The translations under genes and the position numbers were made by a program. A stretch of DNA of 64,000 bases from contig CABHOP010000087.1 in the NCBI GenBank assembly GCA_902168085.1, forward strand, positions 21,741 to 85,740. The letters run 5' to 3'. Of this stretch, positions 26,844 through 34,066 are shown piece after piece. How positions within the stretch are numbered: position 1 is the first letter of the stretch; the number at the start of each line of letters is the position of its first letter. Under the pieces are notes generated by a model. That model saw nothing but the letters and a program-made list of their open reading frames with translations. It made no database searches and had not been told where the DNA came from. This DNA comes from an uncultured Bacteroides sp. (GTDB taxonomy: Bacteria; Bacteroidota; Bacteroidia; Chitinophagales; Chitinophagaceae).

Positions 26844-26864
26844 GTGTATAGATAATGATCAACA

Positions 26865-26929
26865 CAAAATGACTTTATTTTCAATCTATATGCTGTAACG
26901 TATGTCAACAAATAACCTGACATCCGTCA
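26865..26929 (-). promoter_or_regulatory. Tandem Crp/Fnr boxes at the Fnr-like gene
   Basis: The distal box TGAC-ATCC-GTCA is at 26918-26929, within a perfect 14-bp dyad at 26917-26930. The proximal box TAAC-GTAT-GTCA, one mismatch, is at 26896-26907. Their centres are 22 bp apart. The -7-like TCATTTTG (26872-26865) ends 36.5 bp from the proximal centre. Confidence 0.68.
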
Positions 26930-26948
26930 GTATTTTTGAAGCTGATAT

Positions 26949-27305
26949 CTATACACCGGTATATATAACACCGGATGAAGGAGTTTCATGCAGCTCTATT
27001 TTATCCAGTATAGGTATGTCCATTTTTATTTTGCCCCACAACCAGATGGCTACATTTTCACAGGTTGGGTTTCCCAAGCCCTTTACGTCGTTGAGCAGCT
27101 TGTGGTCTATTTCAGACAAGATGTGGTTCACTTTCAGTTTTATGTCAGAGAAGTCCATTACCCAGCCGAGTGTTTCATCTACGTCACCAGAGAAAAACAG
27201 TATTAATTGGTAGGTGTGGCCATGTATGTTTCTGCATTTGTGTGTTTCTGAAACATTGGGTAAAAAATGTGCAGAATCAAAAGTGAATTTTCTAAAGATA
27301 ATCAT
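26949..27305 (-). CDS. queD: 6-carboxy-tetrahydropterin synthase family protein (QueD/PTPS)
   Basis: This 118-residue cytoplasmic protein has the zinc ligands in DSAHFLP and NIHGHTYQL, the catalytic Cys just before (HKCRNIHGH) and the terminal substrate motif ELHETPSSGVIYTG. Family enzymes convert dihydroneopterin triphosphate to 6-carboxy-tetrahydropterin (queuosine precursor) or to 6-pyruvoyl-tetrahydropterin. It shares a divergent promoter with proline dehydrogenase. No other queuosine genes are nearby, so a pterin cofactor role is possible. Confidence 0.88.
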   Translation of the reverse strand: MIIFRKFTFDSAHFLPNVSETHKCRNIHGHTYQLILFFSGDVDETLGWVMDFSDIKLKVNHILSEIDHKLLNDVKGLGNPTCENVAIWLWGKIKMDIPILDKIELHETPSSGVIYTGV

Positions 27306-27321
27306 GTTTACAAATTATGTG

Positions 27322-27395
27322 CAAAAGTCAATGTAGTAAACAACTTTAAACATGATGCAAGTCATTTTTGACAGCTCTTATTGTCGGTACATTTA
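27322..27395. promoter_or_regulatory. Single Crp/Fnr box serving two divergent promoters
   Basis: Box TGAT-GCAA-GTCA is at 27353-27364. Rightward, -7 element TACATTTA (27388-27395) serves proline dehydrogenase. Leftward, GACTTTTG (27329-27322) serves queD. Both end exactly 36.5 bp from the box centre. Confidence 0.72.
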
Positions 27396-27426
27396 TGCAA
27401 CAGGCTTGATACTTTAACTAAGGCAC

Positions 27427-28605
27427 ATGAATGATCATTTCAATAACATAGAGGTTGCTTTTCGATATCGTAGCGATAAGGAACTTAAAATGTCTAAAAT
27501 GCTATTCAGCATTATAGATTCATCTGTGATCACTAAAATGGGCATAGCATTTACACGTACATCAATAGCTTTAGGCTTGCCGTTAAATGCTATTTTCAAG
27601 AAAACCTTGTTCAGACAATTTTGCGGAGGCACTACTTTAGGCGAAGCAGGCACTACTGCGGGGAAACTACGTCAATATAAGGTTCATTCGATATTGGACT
27701 ATGGTGTAGAGGGAAAGGAAACCGAGGCTGAGTTTGAAAAAACAACGAATAACCTGATGGATGCAGCGGCCTATGCTGCATCCAATAAGATTCCTTTTAT
27801 CAGCATGAAGGTTACCGGCATTGCCAGGTTTTCCTTGCTCGAAAAAGTGCACCAGAAAATACCGTTAAGCACAATCGAAGAACAGGAATGGGAACTGATA
27901 AAAACAAGAATGGATGCCATTTGTTCTAAAGCCGCCACTTTGGGCGTTATGGTTTTAATAGATGCAGAAGAAACATGGATACAGGATGCAGTAAATATTA
28001 TCACTGATGACATGATGTTGAAATACAACCAGTCAAAGCCGATAGTGTTTAATACATTCCAGCTTTATTGCAGTGGCACACTTGCTTTTCTGCAGCAGTC
28101 GCACGAAGAAGCAAAAGCAAAGGGATATATATTAGGAGCAAAGCTGGTAAGGGGTGCATATATGGAAAAAGAACAGGCAAGGGCTTATAAAAACAATTAT
28201 CCCGACCCGATTCAGAAAGACAAACTGAGTACGGATAAGGACTTTGATGCAGCTGTACGGTATTGCCTGGAAAATATTTCCGAAATAGGCCTGTTTATCG
28301 GTACACATAATGAAACAAGCTGCAGCCTTGCTGTTGCTTCTATGCAGGCATTAAATATACCCGCCGATCATCCGCACATATTTTTCTCTCAGCTATACGG
28401 TATGAGCGACCATATTTCTTTTAATCTCGCCAATAGTGGTTATAATGTAGCAAAGTACCTGCCATATGGCCCTGTGCAGGATGTAATACCATACTTATTA
28501 AGACGCGCCGAAGAGAATTCGTCTATTGCCGGACAATCTAATAGAGAACTCGCGCTGATAAAACGCGAGTTAACCAGGCGAAGCCTTGTTCATTCAAATG
28601 CTTAA
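27427..28605 (+). CDS. Proline dehydrogenase family flavoenzyme
   Basis: The 392-residue FAD-dependent TIM-barrel enzyme oxidises proline to pyrroline-5-carboxylate. Diagnostic blocks are LIDAEETWIQDA, FNTFQLY, KLVRGAYMEKEQARA, the GTHNETSC strand, FSQLYGMSDHISF and VAKYLPYGPVQDVIPYLLRRAEEN. This is the stand-alone bacterial type without the aldehyde dehydrogenase half of PutA. The start is ATG 27427, after a Crp/Fnr-box promoter. It converges with the VAO-type flavoenzyme, with 17 bp between stops. Confidence 0.92.
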   Translation: MNDHFNNIEVAFRYRSDKELKMSKMLFSIIDSSVITKMGIAFTRTSIALGLPLNAIFKKTLFRQFCGGTTLGEAGTTAGKLRQYKVHSILDYGVEGKETEAEFEKTTNNLMDAAAYAASNKIPFISMKVTGIARFSLLEKVHQKIPLSTIEEQEWELIKTRMDAICSKAATLGVMVLIDAEETWIQDAVNIITDDMMLKYNQSKPIVFNTFQLYCSGTLAFLQQSHEEAKAKGYILGAKLVRGAYMEKEQARAYKNNYPDPIQKDKLSTDKDFDAAVRYCLENISEIGLFIGTHNETSCSLAVASMQALNIPADHPHIFFSQLYGMSDHISFNLANSGYNVAKYLPYGPVQDVIPYLLRRAEENSSIAGQSNRELALIKRELTRRSLVHSNA

Positions 28606-28622
28606 AGCATTCAACCGCTCCT

Positions 28623-30233
28623 TTAGCCTTTAATATATCTGCCGGGAGCTAATACATTGTTGGGATCTACTGCGCGTTTGAGGCCCTTGAGAAAGTCGTC
28701 GAGTGTATTGTCCTGATCAACTATTTGGCTGGCCATTGCATGTGTGGTTTCTCTATAAAAATAGTATCCCTGCTCATGTAAGGCAATATGGAGTTCATCG
28801 TAGCACTGCTCAGCTTTTTCATCCTCGCCGGCTACCTGCCTGTCCCATGCTATAGATGCAATCAGGTGCACGCTTCTCTCGCTTGTGCATTGCATAGATA
28901 TAGCCGGCTCAAAGCCATACTTTATGATGATCGCCTCGATCATGTCAATAGCCTTTTTCACATTGGCCCCATCAAAAGGTACAGTTGGGCACATCCATAT
29001 CATGCCGCATTTATCCTTATCCGGATTCATATTCGCCGGCACCTGAAAATCTTTTCTCCAATAACTCTGGCTAACAGGCACATTATCGGGGATGCCGAGG
29101 TACTTACCAATCAGATAATTTTTCAGCGCATCCTGCAGCGAATCTGAATCAGCGCTACCATTACCATTAAGCCTTTGAAGCATTTCCTCCTTGCCCACTT
29201 CGTATACCGAAAGACTATCAGTATAGGCGGCTATTTTATCTTTTACAGCATTCGATTGTACCACTGCGTGTTCCCTATTAACACCTCTGATGCATATTTC
29301 GCCGGTCCACAGTTTTACATTCATCCCTTCATTGGCATATTGCAGTATCTTCTGTGTGCGCTCATTTGAAGACAGGTGCGCCCACTCTGCACTATGCGTT
29401 GCCGGAAATTGCCTTACCGTAGATAGTACCCTGAAGTTATTATACATCGTCAGGGTAGGACGTACGAGGCCGGAAACAACCATTTCATGAAGGCGATCGA
29501 TCAATGAATAATACTTATCCGCACTATCTACCTCATAGTGAACGAAATGAAAATACTCAGGCACGGTAGTAAGCCACATTGTAAGAGAGGTAACGATACC
29601 CAAGTTTGATTGGGTAAATATGCCATCGAGATATGGGCCTACCCCCCATTTGAAAGTTTTAGCCGTAAGGTTGTCATCACCATATCGTTCAAACCCCGTT
29701 TTTATAACCTTACCATCAGGCAGCACTACCTCAAATCCACAAACATAGCCCAGGCGCTCTGCATATAACCCCGTACCTATGCCCCGCTCCATCGTGTTTC
29801 CAATAAGGCTTGAATCTACACTACCGCCAGTGGTGCTTAACACCAGGTTGGATTTTTTAGCTCTTAAGAACTGGTATAGCCCGCCTAATGTTACACCCGG
29901 TTCAATCGTCACATAGCCAAAGGCTTCATTATAGTGGGTTATTTTGTCCATCCTGCTCAAATCAATAATGACACAGGCACTTTTCACCGGTGCTTTAGAG
30001 CCGTAACCCCAATTACACCCCCTGCTAACGGGATACACCGGAATGTGAAACTCATTGGCTATTGTCATGCATCTTTGCACTTCGGCTGTATTGGCTGGTT
30101 TCACAATGGCAAGCACTTTGCCTTCGTGTTTATAGGTTCCTGCTTCGTATTGCTCCAGAATATCAATATCAGTTTCAACATACGAATCTGAAACTGCTTG
30201 TCGAAATGCAGCAAGTGCAGCCGGTAAGTTCAT
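28623..30233 (-). CDS. VAO/4-cresol dehydrogenase-type FAD-linked oxidase
   Basis: The protein of about 536 residues has a PCMH-type FAD domain (AIVKPANTAEVQRCM; VSRGCNWGYGS; IEPGVTLGGLYQFL; TTGGSVDSSLIGNTMERG) and a vanillyl-alcohol-oxidase-type C-terminal domain ending PNNVLAPGRYI. Such enzymes oxidise phenols, alcohols or hydroxy acids; the acceptor and substrate are not readable. I prefer ATG 30233 because the predicted transcript starts near 30250, downstream of the alternative start at 30257. The promoter carries two Crp/Fnr boxes. Confidence 0.85.
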   Translation of the reverse strand: MNLPAALAAFRQAVSDSYVETDIDILEQYEAGTYKHEGKVLAIVKPANTAEVQRCMTIANEFHIPVYPVSRGCNWGYGSKAPVKSACVIIDLSRMDKITHYNEAFGYVTIEPGVTLGGLYQFLRAKKSNLVLSTTGGSVDSSLIGNTMERGIGTGLYAERLGYVCGFEVVLPDGKVIKTGFERYGDDNLTAKTFKWGVGPYLDGIFTQSNLGIVTSLTMWLTTVPEYFHFVHYEVDSADKYYSLIDRLHEMVVSGLVRPTLTMYNNFRVLSTVRQFPATHSAEWAHLSSNERTQKILQYANEGMNVKLWTGEICIRGVNREHAVVQSNAVKDKIAAYTDSLSVYEVGKEEMLQRLNGNGSADSDSLQDALKNYLIGKYLGIPDNVPVSQSYWRKDFQVPANMNPDKDKCGMIWMCPTVPFDGANVKKAIDMIEAIIIKYGFEPAISMQCTSERSVHLIASIAWDRQVAGEDEKAEQCYDELHIALHEQGYYFYRETTHAMASQIVDQDNTLDDFLKGLKRAVDPNNVLAPGRYIKG

Positions 30234-30253
30234 CTTATTTAAGTTTATGCTGC

Positions 30254-30340
30254 ACAAGGTAGAACGATACAGTGCCGCTAAAAATGACTTTTATCATGCT
30301 GGCCTGGCCTATTCAGCAGCCTTCACTATGATGTGCGTCA
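30254..30340 (-). promoter_or_regulatory. Crp/Fnr boxes upstream of the VAO-type gene
   Basis: The proximal box TGAC-TTTT-ATCA is at 30285-30296, with -7-like TACCTTGT at 30261-30254 (spacing 36.5, imperfect last bases). A second perfect box TGAT-GTGC-GTCA is at 30329-30340, with its centre 44 bp (two times 22) further upstream. Confidence 0.65.
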
Positions 30341-30404
30341 TGTTACTTAGAATGCCTGTAGACAGCATGTAACTGTAAAACGGAAAACTACATCAAACAG
30401 TAAC

Positions 30405-30776
30405 TCATTTGAATTTTAGCAGCACATAGATGTATATTGTTTTGGATAAGCGCATCAACCACGGTTGCAATAATATAACAACCGCTGTTGAAAAGAGGAA
30501 GGCATAGATAAAGCTATTATCCTGGTAGGTGATGCCCCATACACAGGCATAAAAAATTACTGCAATGGCATATACTATTACGCTGACAGCATAGTTAATA
30601 CCGGGGGCATTTTCTTCACCGCTCTTTATTTTATGCCCGCAAACAGGACAATCGTCCACAGTTGTAAGCATTTTACTGAGCGGGAAAACACTTTTGTGAA
30701 TGTAAATATTACCCTTCCCACACTTGGGGCATTTTCCCCTCAGGATATTTAGTACTTTAGTTTTTATGTCGAACAT
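30405..30776 (-). CDS. DUF983 family membrane protein with zinc ribbon
   Basis: This 123-residue protein has an N-terminal zinc ribbon (GKCPKCGKG and DDCPVCGHK) followed by two membrane helices (VSVIVYAIAVIFYACVWGI and FIYAFLFSTAVVILL), the DUF983 layout. Function is unknown. The predicted transcript begins within a few bases of the ATG, so the mRNA may be leaderless. A Crp/Fnr box lies at the standard spacing. Confidence 0.88.
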   Translation of the reverse strand: MFDIKTKVLNILRGKCPKCGKGNIYIHKSVFPLSKMLTTVDDCPVCGHKIKSGEENAPGINYAVSVIVYAIAVIFYACVWGITYQDNSFIYAFLFSTAVVILLQPWLMRLSKTIYIYVLLKFK

Positions 30777-30784
30777 TGTCTGGA

Positions 30785-30827
30785 TAAATATAAACGAACA
30801 TCCTGTTAGTAAATTTGATTTTTATCA
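30785..30827 (-). promoter_or_regulatory. Crp/Fnr-box promoter of the DUF983 gene
   Basis: Box TGAT-TTTT-ATCA is at 30816-30827 (in context TTGAT...ATCAC, close to the Fnr consensus). The -7 element TATATTTA is at 30792-30785, with spacing 36.5 bp. Confidence 0.72.
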
Positions 30828-30832
30828 CATCT

Positions 30833-31543
30833 CTAATCGGGGAAATTGGATATATCGGCCAACCTGCGAATGTCTGTTACTTCTATTTTACGGCCGTGTG
30901 TGGACAGGATGCCCTCTTGCCTGAATTCTGTAAGTGTCCTGGCTACGTTTTCCCTTGTTGTGCCGGCCATGTTGGCAATATCATCACGAGAAACCTTTAT
31001 CAATACAGGTTGTCCATCCGCCACACTTCTTTTAAATTTCTCCCGCAAAATAATCAGGGCGATGGCAATACGTTCCTTTACGGGCCTTTGGGCAAATGCA
31101 GATACATTATTCGTAAAAACGGTAAACTCATGACTGAGCACTTTCAGCAGCATTTTGGAAAGGTTGGGGGAAGTGGTAATAACTTCGAGAAAATCGGCGG
31201 CGGGTATATAACTTAATACACTCTCTTCCAAGGCTGCGGCAGCATCGGGGTAGCACTCGTCTGCCAATACCGCGTGGTAGCCAATAAATTCTCCGGCACC
31301 TGCTACATAAAAGATATGTTCCTGCCCTTCATTACCGATCTTATATTTTTTTACCATGCCCGATTGGATAAAATATATCCCGGTAGCCATAGCACCTTCT
31401 CTGAAAATCACATCCCCTTTCTGATAATGCTCTTCCCTGGCATGCATCATTAACCGGGCCTGGTCGGCATCACTAAGTTCCATCAGTATAGACCTGGATT
31501 GGAAATCCCATTGGTCGATAGGGAAAATGCCATTCAAACTCAT
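30833..31543 (-). CDS. Crp/Fnr-family regulator without cysteine cluster
   Basis: The 236-residue protein has a cyclic-nucleotide-binding-type beta roll (GDVIFREGAMATGIYFIQSG) and a winged-helix domain with SRDDIANMAGTTRENVARTL. The recognition helix carries the R-E-x-x-x-R pattern of Crp. There is no N-terminal cysteine motif, so it is not an Fnr-type oxygen sensor; a small-molecule or heme ligand is possible. It is divergent from another Crp-family gene, with 34 bp between the ATGs. Confidence 0.88.
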   Translation of the reverse strand: MSLNGIFPIDQWDFQSRSILMELSDADQARLMMHAREEHYQKGDVIFREGAMATGIYFIQSGMVKKYKIGNEGQEHIFYVAGAGEFIGYHAVLADECYPDAAAALEESVLSYIPAADFLEVITTSPNLSKMLLKVLSHEFTVFTNNVSAFAQRPVKERIAIALIILREKFKRSVADGQPVLIKVSRDDIANMAGTTRENVARTLTEFRQEGILSTHGRKIEVTDIRRLADISNFPD

Positions 31544-31547
31544 CCTT

Positions 31548-31573
31548 CAAAAATAACAAAAACATTAGTTTAG
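31548..31573. promoter_or_regulatory. Back-to-back -7 elements, both four bases from their ATG
   Basis: On the reverse strand TATTTTTG (31555-31548) ends four bases before ATG 31543. On the forward strand TAGTTTAG (31566-31573) ends four bases before ATG 31578. Both transcripts would be leaderless, and the polymerase sites are nearly adjacent. Confidence 0.5.
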
Positions 31574-31577
31574 CAGA

Positions 31578-32201
31578 ATGAATATCCTTGATGACATATC
31601 AGAATTCAAATCTTCTCCCGAACTGGTTGCGAAACTATATCAATACAGTTTGCAAAAAAGCTATCCTGCCGGTACCGTAATACTCAACGAGAATGCGCAT
31701 ATACGCTCCATACCCATTGTGATGAGTGGAACGCTGAAAGTTATACGGACAGACGAAGATGGCCGCGAGCTATTACTATATTATATAAAGGCCGGCGAAA
31801 GCTGCATCATGTCCTTCCTGGGTGGCTTGCACCATGAAACGAGCAAAGTAAAAGCCGAAGTGGAAGAAGAAGCAGAGATACTTTTTCTGCCTATGGATAA
31901 GGTGAGCCTCTTTATTAAGGAATACCCTCAATGGCTCGATTACATATTCCGCCTATACCATAAGCGATTCGAGGAATTGCTGGAAATAGTAAATGCTATT
32001 GCTTTCAAAAAAGTAGATGAACGGTTAGTGAGTTTGCTGTACAAAAAATCAGAGCTGGCTAAATCTAATGTTATTTCCATTACGCATGAACAATTAGCCG
32101 GTGAATTGGGAACAGCACGCGTGGTGGTTTCCCGCCTGCTGAAACAATTAGAAGAAAACGGCGTTGTACGGTTAGGCAGAAACAAGATAACGCTTGTATA
32201 A
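31578..32201 (+). CDS. Crp/Fnr-family regulator (short form)
   Basis: The 207-residue regulator has a cNMP-binding-type roll (PAGTVILNENAHIRSIPIVMSGTL), a central GESCIMSFLGGLHHE segment with a single Cys, and a C-terminal winged helix (THEQLAGELGTARVVVSRLLKQL). The recognition helix lacks the Crp Glu but keeps S-R. It forms a divergent pair with the 31543 regulator. Ligand and targets are unknown. Confidence 0.86.
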   Translation: MNILDDISEFKSSPELVAKLYQYSLQKSYPAGTVILNENAHIRSIPIVMSGTLKVIRTDEDGRELLLYYIKAGESCIMSFLGGLHHETSKVKAEVEEEAEILFLPMDKVSLFIKEYPQWLDYIFRLYHKRFEELLEIVNAIAFKKVDERLVSLLYKKSELAKSNVISITHEQLAGELGTARVVVSRLLKQLEENGVVRLGRNKITLV

Positions 32202-32521
32202 GCAAGTAACCGAACAGTTTTTGAATGCACATAATGTGCGGCACACACGGGCGTACCTTGCTGCAACCTACATACAATTTCGTCCTTAGCAAAGCATATC
32301 TATTATTGTTGCTTTAACATGTGCTGATTACATGGAAGCTGCCAGCCCATGTCCCGCGCCGGTTCGCAGTTTATAATTGGTATCTATATAGCCATAAAAG
32401 AAACGCCGTTATAAAGGTAGCGTTATGTAACAAAAGTAGCTGTAGATAAAAATCAACAGTAGCAAATTTGCATGATAAAACACAAGACACTTCATGTGTT
32501 TAAACACTTAAAAACAAAAAC
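32202..32521. other. 320-bp intergenic region before the rhodanese operon
   Basis: No gene is seen. It contains a -7-like CAAATTTG at 32463-32470, a Fnr-like but misplaced dyad GAT-AAAA-ATC near 32443-32456, and a perfect 12-bp palindrome GTGTTTAAACAC at 32496-32507 in the presumed leader. Confidence 0.5.
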
Positions 32522-32833
32522 ATGGGATTTTTTTCATCATTATTAGGAAACAAAAGTGATAGCAAGCTATCAGAAGTTATACAAGCTGGTGCATATTTAG
32601 TAGATGTGCGCACCCCTGCAGAGTTTGCCATGGGTAGCGTGAAGGGTGCTGAAAACATTCCGTTAGATAGCATTCCCGCACAACTATCAAAGTTCAGGGG
32701 CAAAGAGAATATTGTTGTCTTCTGCAGGAGTGGTGCGCGTAGTACTCAAGCCAAAAGCTTGCTGGAACAAAATGGCATTCAAAATGTTATTAACGGAGGT
32801 GCCTGGACTAATGTACAAAGCGCAGTAAAATAA
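32522..32833 (+). CDS. Rhodanese-like single-domain sulfurtransferase
   Basis: This 103-residue cytoplasmic protein is one rhodanese domain. It has VDVRTPAEFAMGSVKGAENIPL (CDC25/rhodanese motif) and the active-site loop FCRSGARSTQA with the persulfide-forming Cys near residue 67. It likely shuttles sulfane sulfur. It is first in a run with DUF2892-like, DUF6132 and thioredoxin genes, suggesting a small thiol and sulfur redox operon. Confidence 0.9.
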   Translation: MGFFSSLLGNKSDSKLSEVIQAGAYLVDVRTPAEFAMGSVKGAENIPLDSIPAQLSKFRGKENIVVFCRSGARSTQAKSLLEQNGIQNVINGGAWTNVQSAVK

Positions 32834-32905
32834 TAACGCACATCGCTTGCTGGCTTTTGCAGATTATATGCATTATTGTGCATTGACACTTATAAAACAA
32901 AAGAA

Positions 32906-33142
32906 ATGAGAAACAGGATTTTAGACGGTTGGAATTTCATGCGTGTACTGCGCCTGGTTGTAGGACTCATAGTCGTGGTGCAGGCAGTAATAACGAAAGA
33001 TATTTTGTTTGGGGCACTGGGCGGACTATTTACATTAATGCCTTTACTCAATATTGGTTGCTGTGGTAGTGCCGGATGTAATGTGCCCACGCGCCGCAGC
33101 AATAAGGAAGTAAAAGACATTTCGTATGAAGAAGTTCATTAA
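32906..33142 (+). CDS. DUF2892-like (YgaP-type) small membrane protein
   Basis: This protein of about 78 residues has two hydrophobic segments (LRLVVGLIVVVQAVI and LFGALGGLFTLMPLL) followed by GCCGSAGCNVP. This is the pattern of DUF2892 and YgaP-type inner-membrane domains, which are often fused or adjacent to rhodaneses. ATG 32906 is chosen because the upstream ten codons are unlike the family. Its 3' end overlaps the next gene by 17 bp. Confidence 0.78.
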   Translation: MRNRILDGWNFMRVLRLVVGLIVVVQAVITKDILFGALGGLFTLMPLLNIGCCGSAGCNVPTRRSNKEVKDISYEEVH

Positions 33143-33332
33143 AACATATTTGCTATCAATAGTGGGTGTAATAGTTGGTGCAGTTGCCGGTTATGCCTAC
33201 TGGAAATTGGTAGGTTGCAGTTCCGGTAGCTGCGCTATCACCTCAAAACCACTGAACAGCACATTATATGGTGCGGTTATGGGAGGATTTTTATTCTCCA
33301 TCTTTCAAAACAACAATAAAAAAACAGCATGA
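33126..33332 (+). CDS. DUF6132 family small membrane protein
   Basis: The 68-residue protein has two membrane helices separated by LVGCSSGSCAITSKP, the conserved Cys-bearing loop of DUF6132. Function is unknown. It is consistently, to my recollection, beside rhodanese and thioredoxin genes in Bacteroidota. It overlaps the neighbours on both sides (17 bp and 4 bp), so it belongs firmly to the operon. Confidence 0.8.
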   Translation: MKKFIKTYLLSIVGVIVGAVAGYAYWKLVGCSSGSCAITSKPLNSTLYGAVMGGFLFSIFQNNNKKTA

Positions 33333-33622
33333 CCTTTCAAGAAATTATAAACCAGAATAAACCAGTGCTAGTGGATTTCTTTGCCACGTGGTGCGGCCCT
33401 TGTAAAATGATGTCTCCGATACTGACCGACCTAAAGAATCGCGTTGGTGATAAGGCAGATATCATTAAAATCGACGTAGATAAAAACCCGCAGGCTGCAG
33501 TTGCTTACCAGGTGCAGGGTGTACCCACGTTAGTATTATTTAAAAGCGGCAAAGTCATTTGGCGACAATCGGGTGTTGTGCCTGCCAATGCCTTAGAACA
33601 ATTGATCAATCAGAATAACTAA
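33329..33622 (+). CDS. trxA: Thioredoxin
   Basis: The 97-residue cytoplasmic thioredoxin has the active site ATWCGPCKMM (near residue 20), the KIDVDKNPQAA strand and the cis-proline in VQGVPTLVLF. It reduces protein disulfides and could recycle the rhodanese two genes upstream. The start overlaps the DUF6132 stop (ATGA), a sign of coupled translation. Confidence 0.93.
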   Translation: MTFQEIINQNKPVLVDFFATWCGPCKMMSPILTDLKNRVGDKADIIKIDVDKNPQAAVAYQVQGVPTLVLFKSGKVIWRQSGVVPANALEQLINQNN

Positions 33623-33663
33623 CACTTTCTTGGTGGACTCCTCCGGAAGGCTATTTGCTATAC

Positions 33664-33729
33664 TGAGCGAAATCAGGTTTCGTTCTAATCATGATCATAA
33701 CAATTGGGGGAACCACCCATTTATCTTTG
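33664..33729 (+). promoter_or_regulatory. Tandem Crp/Fnr-like boxes upstream of the YtxH gene
   Basis: The distal box TGAG-CGAA-ATCA is at 33664-33675 and the proximal TAAT-CATG-ATCA at 33686-33697, centres 22 bp apart, each with one mismatch. The -7 element TATCTTTG (33722-33729) is perfect. Spacing from the proximal centre is 37.5 bp, one more than the rule. Confidence 0.5.
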
Positions 33730-33751
33730 TAGTTCATTAATAACTACTAAC

Positions 33752-34015
33752 ATGAGAAATACAGGCAAAATATTACTGGGACTCGCCGGGCTCTTTGCTG
33801 TTGGTGCAATTGTAGGTGCTCTATATGCGCCTGATAAAGGAGAACGAACAAGAAGACGTATAGCACGTAATGGCAGATGGATTTTTCATACAGCTACAGA
33901 TGCTATAGAAGAAGGAAAAGATAATCTGCAGGCGCTGAGAGACCGTATAAAAGATGACCTGGAAAAGGTAGATGAAGAAATAGACAGACTGTCGCGTTGC
34001 CGGACGAATGCCTAA
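33752..34015 (+). CDS. YtxH-domain small membrane stress protein
   Basis: The 87-residue protein has one N-terminal glycine-rich membrane helix (KILLGLAGLFAVGAIVGALY) followed by APDKGERTRRRI. This is the YtxH signature. A charged, probably coiled-coil tail (DAIEEGKDNLQALRDRIKDDL) follows. YtxH proteins are general-stress proteins of unknown mechanism. ATG 33752 is chosen because the GILL helix begins there. It ends at a bidirectional terminator. Confidence 0.8.
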   Translation: MRNTGKILLGLAGLFAVGAIVGALYAPDKGERTRRRIARNGRWIFHTATDAIEEGKDNLQALRDRIKDDLEKVDEEIDRLSRCRTNA

Positions 34016-34029
34016 CCCGACTTTATTAC

Positions 34030-34062
34030 AATAAGCCTGCCATTATGTATGGCAGGCTTATT
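34030..34062. terminator. Bidirectional terminator
   Basis: A 14-bp perfect stem (34030-34043 with 34049-34062), loop TATGT, separates the converging YtxH and AI-2E genes. Confidence 0.9.
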
Positions 34063-34066
34063 AATG

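Noticed and set aside
32443..32456. Fnr-like dyad before the rhodanese gene
   Set aside because: The first half-site has a mismatch and no -7 element lies at the standard spacing, so I left it out of the regulon.
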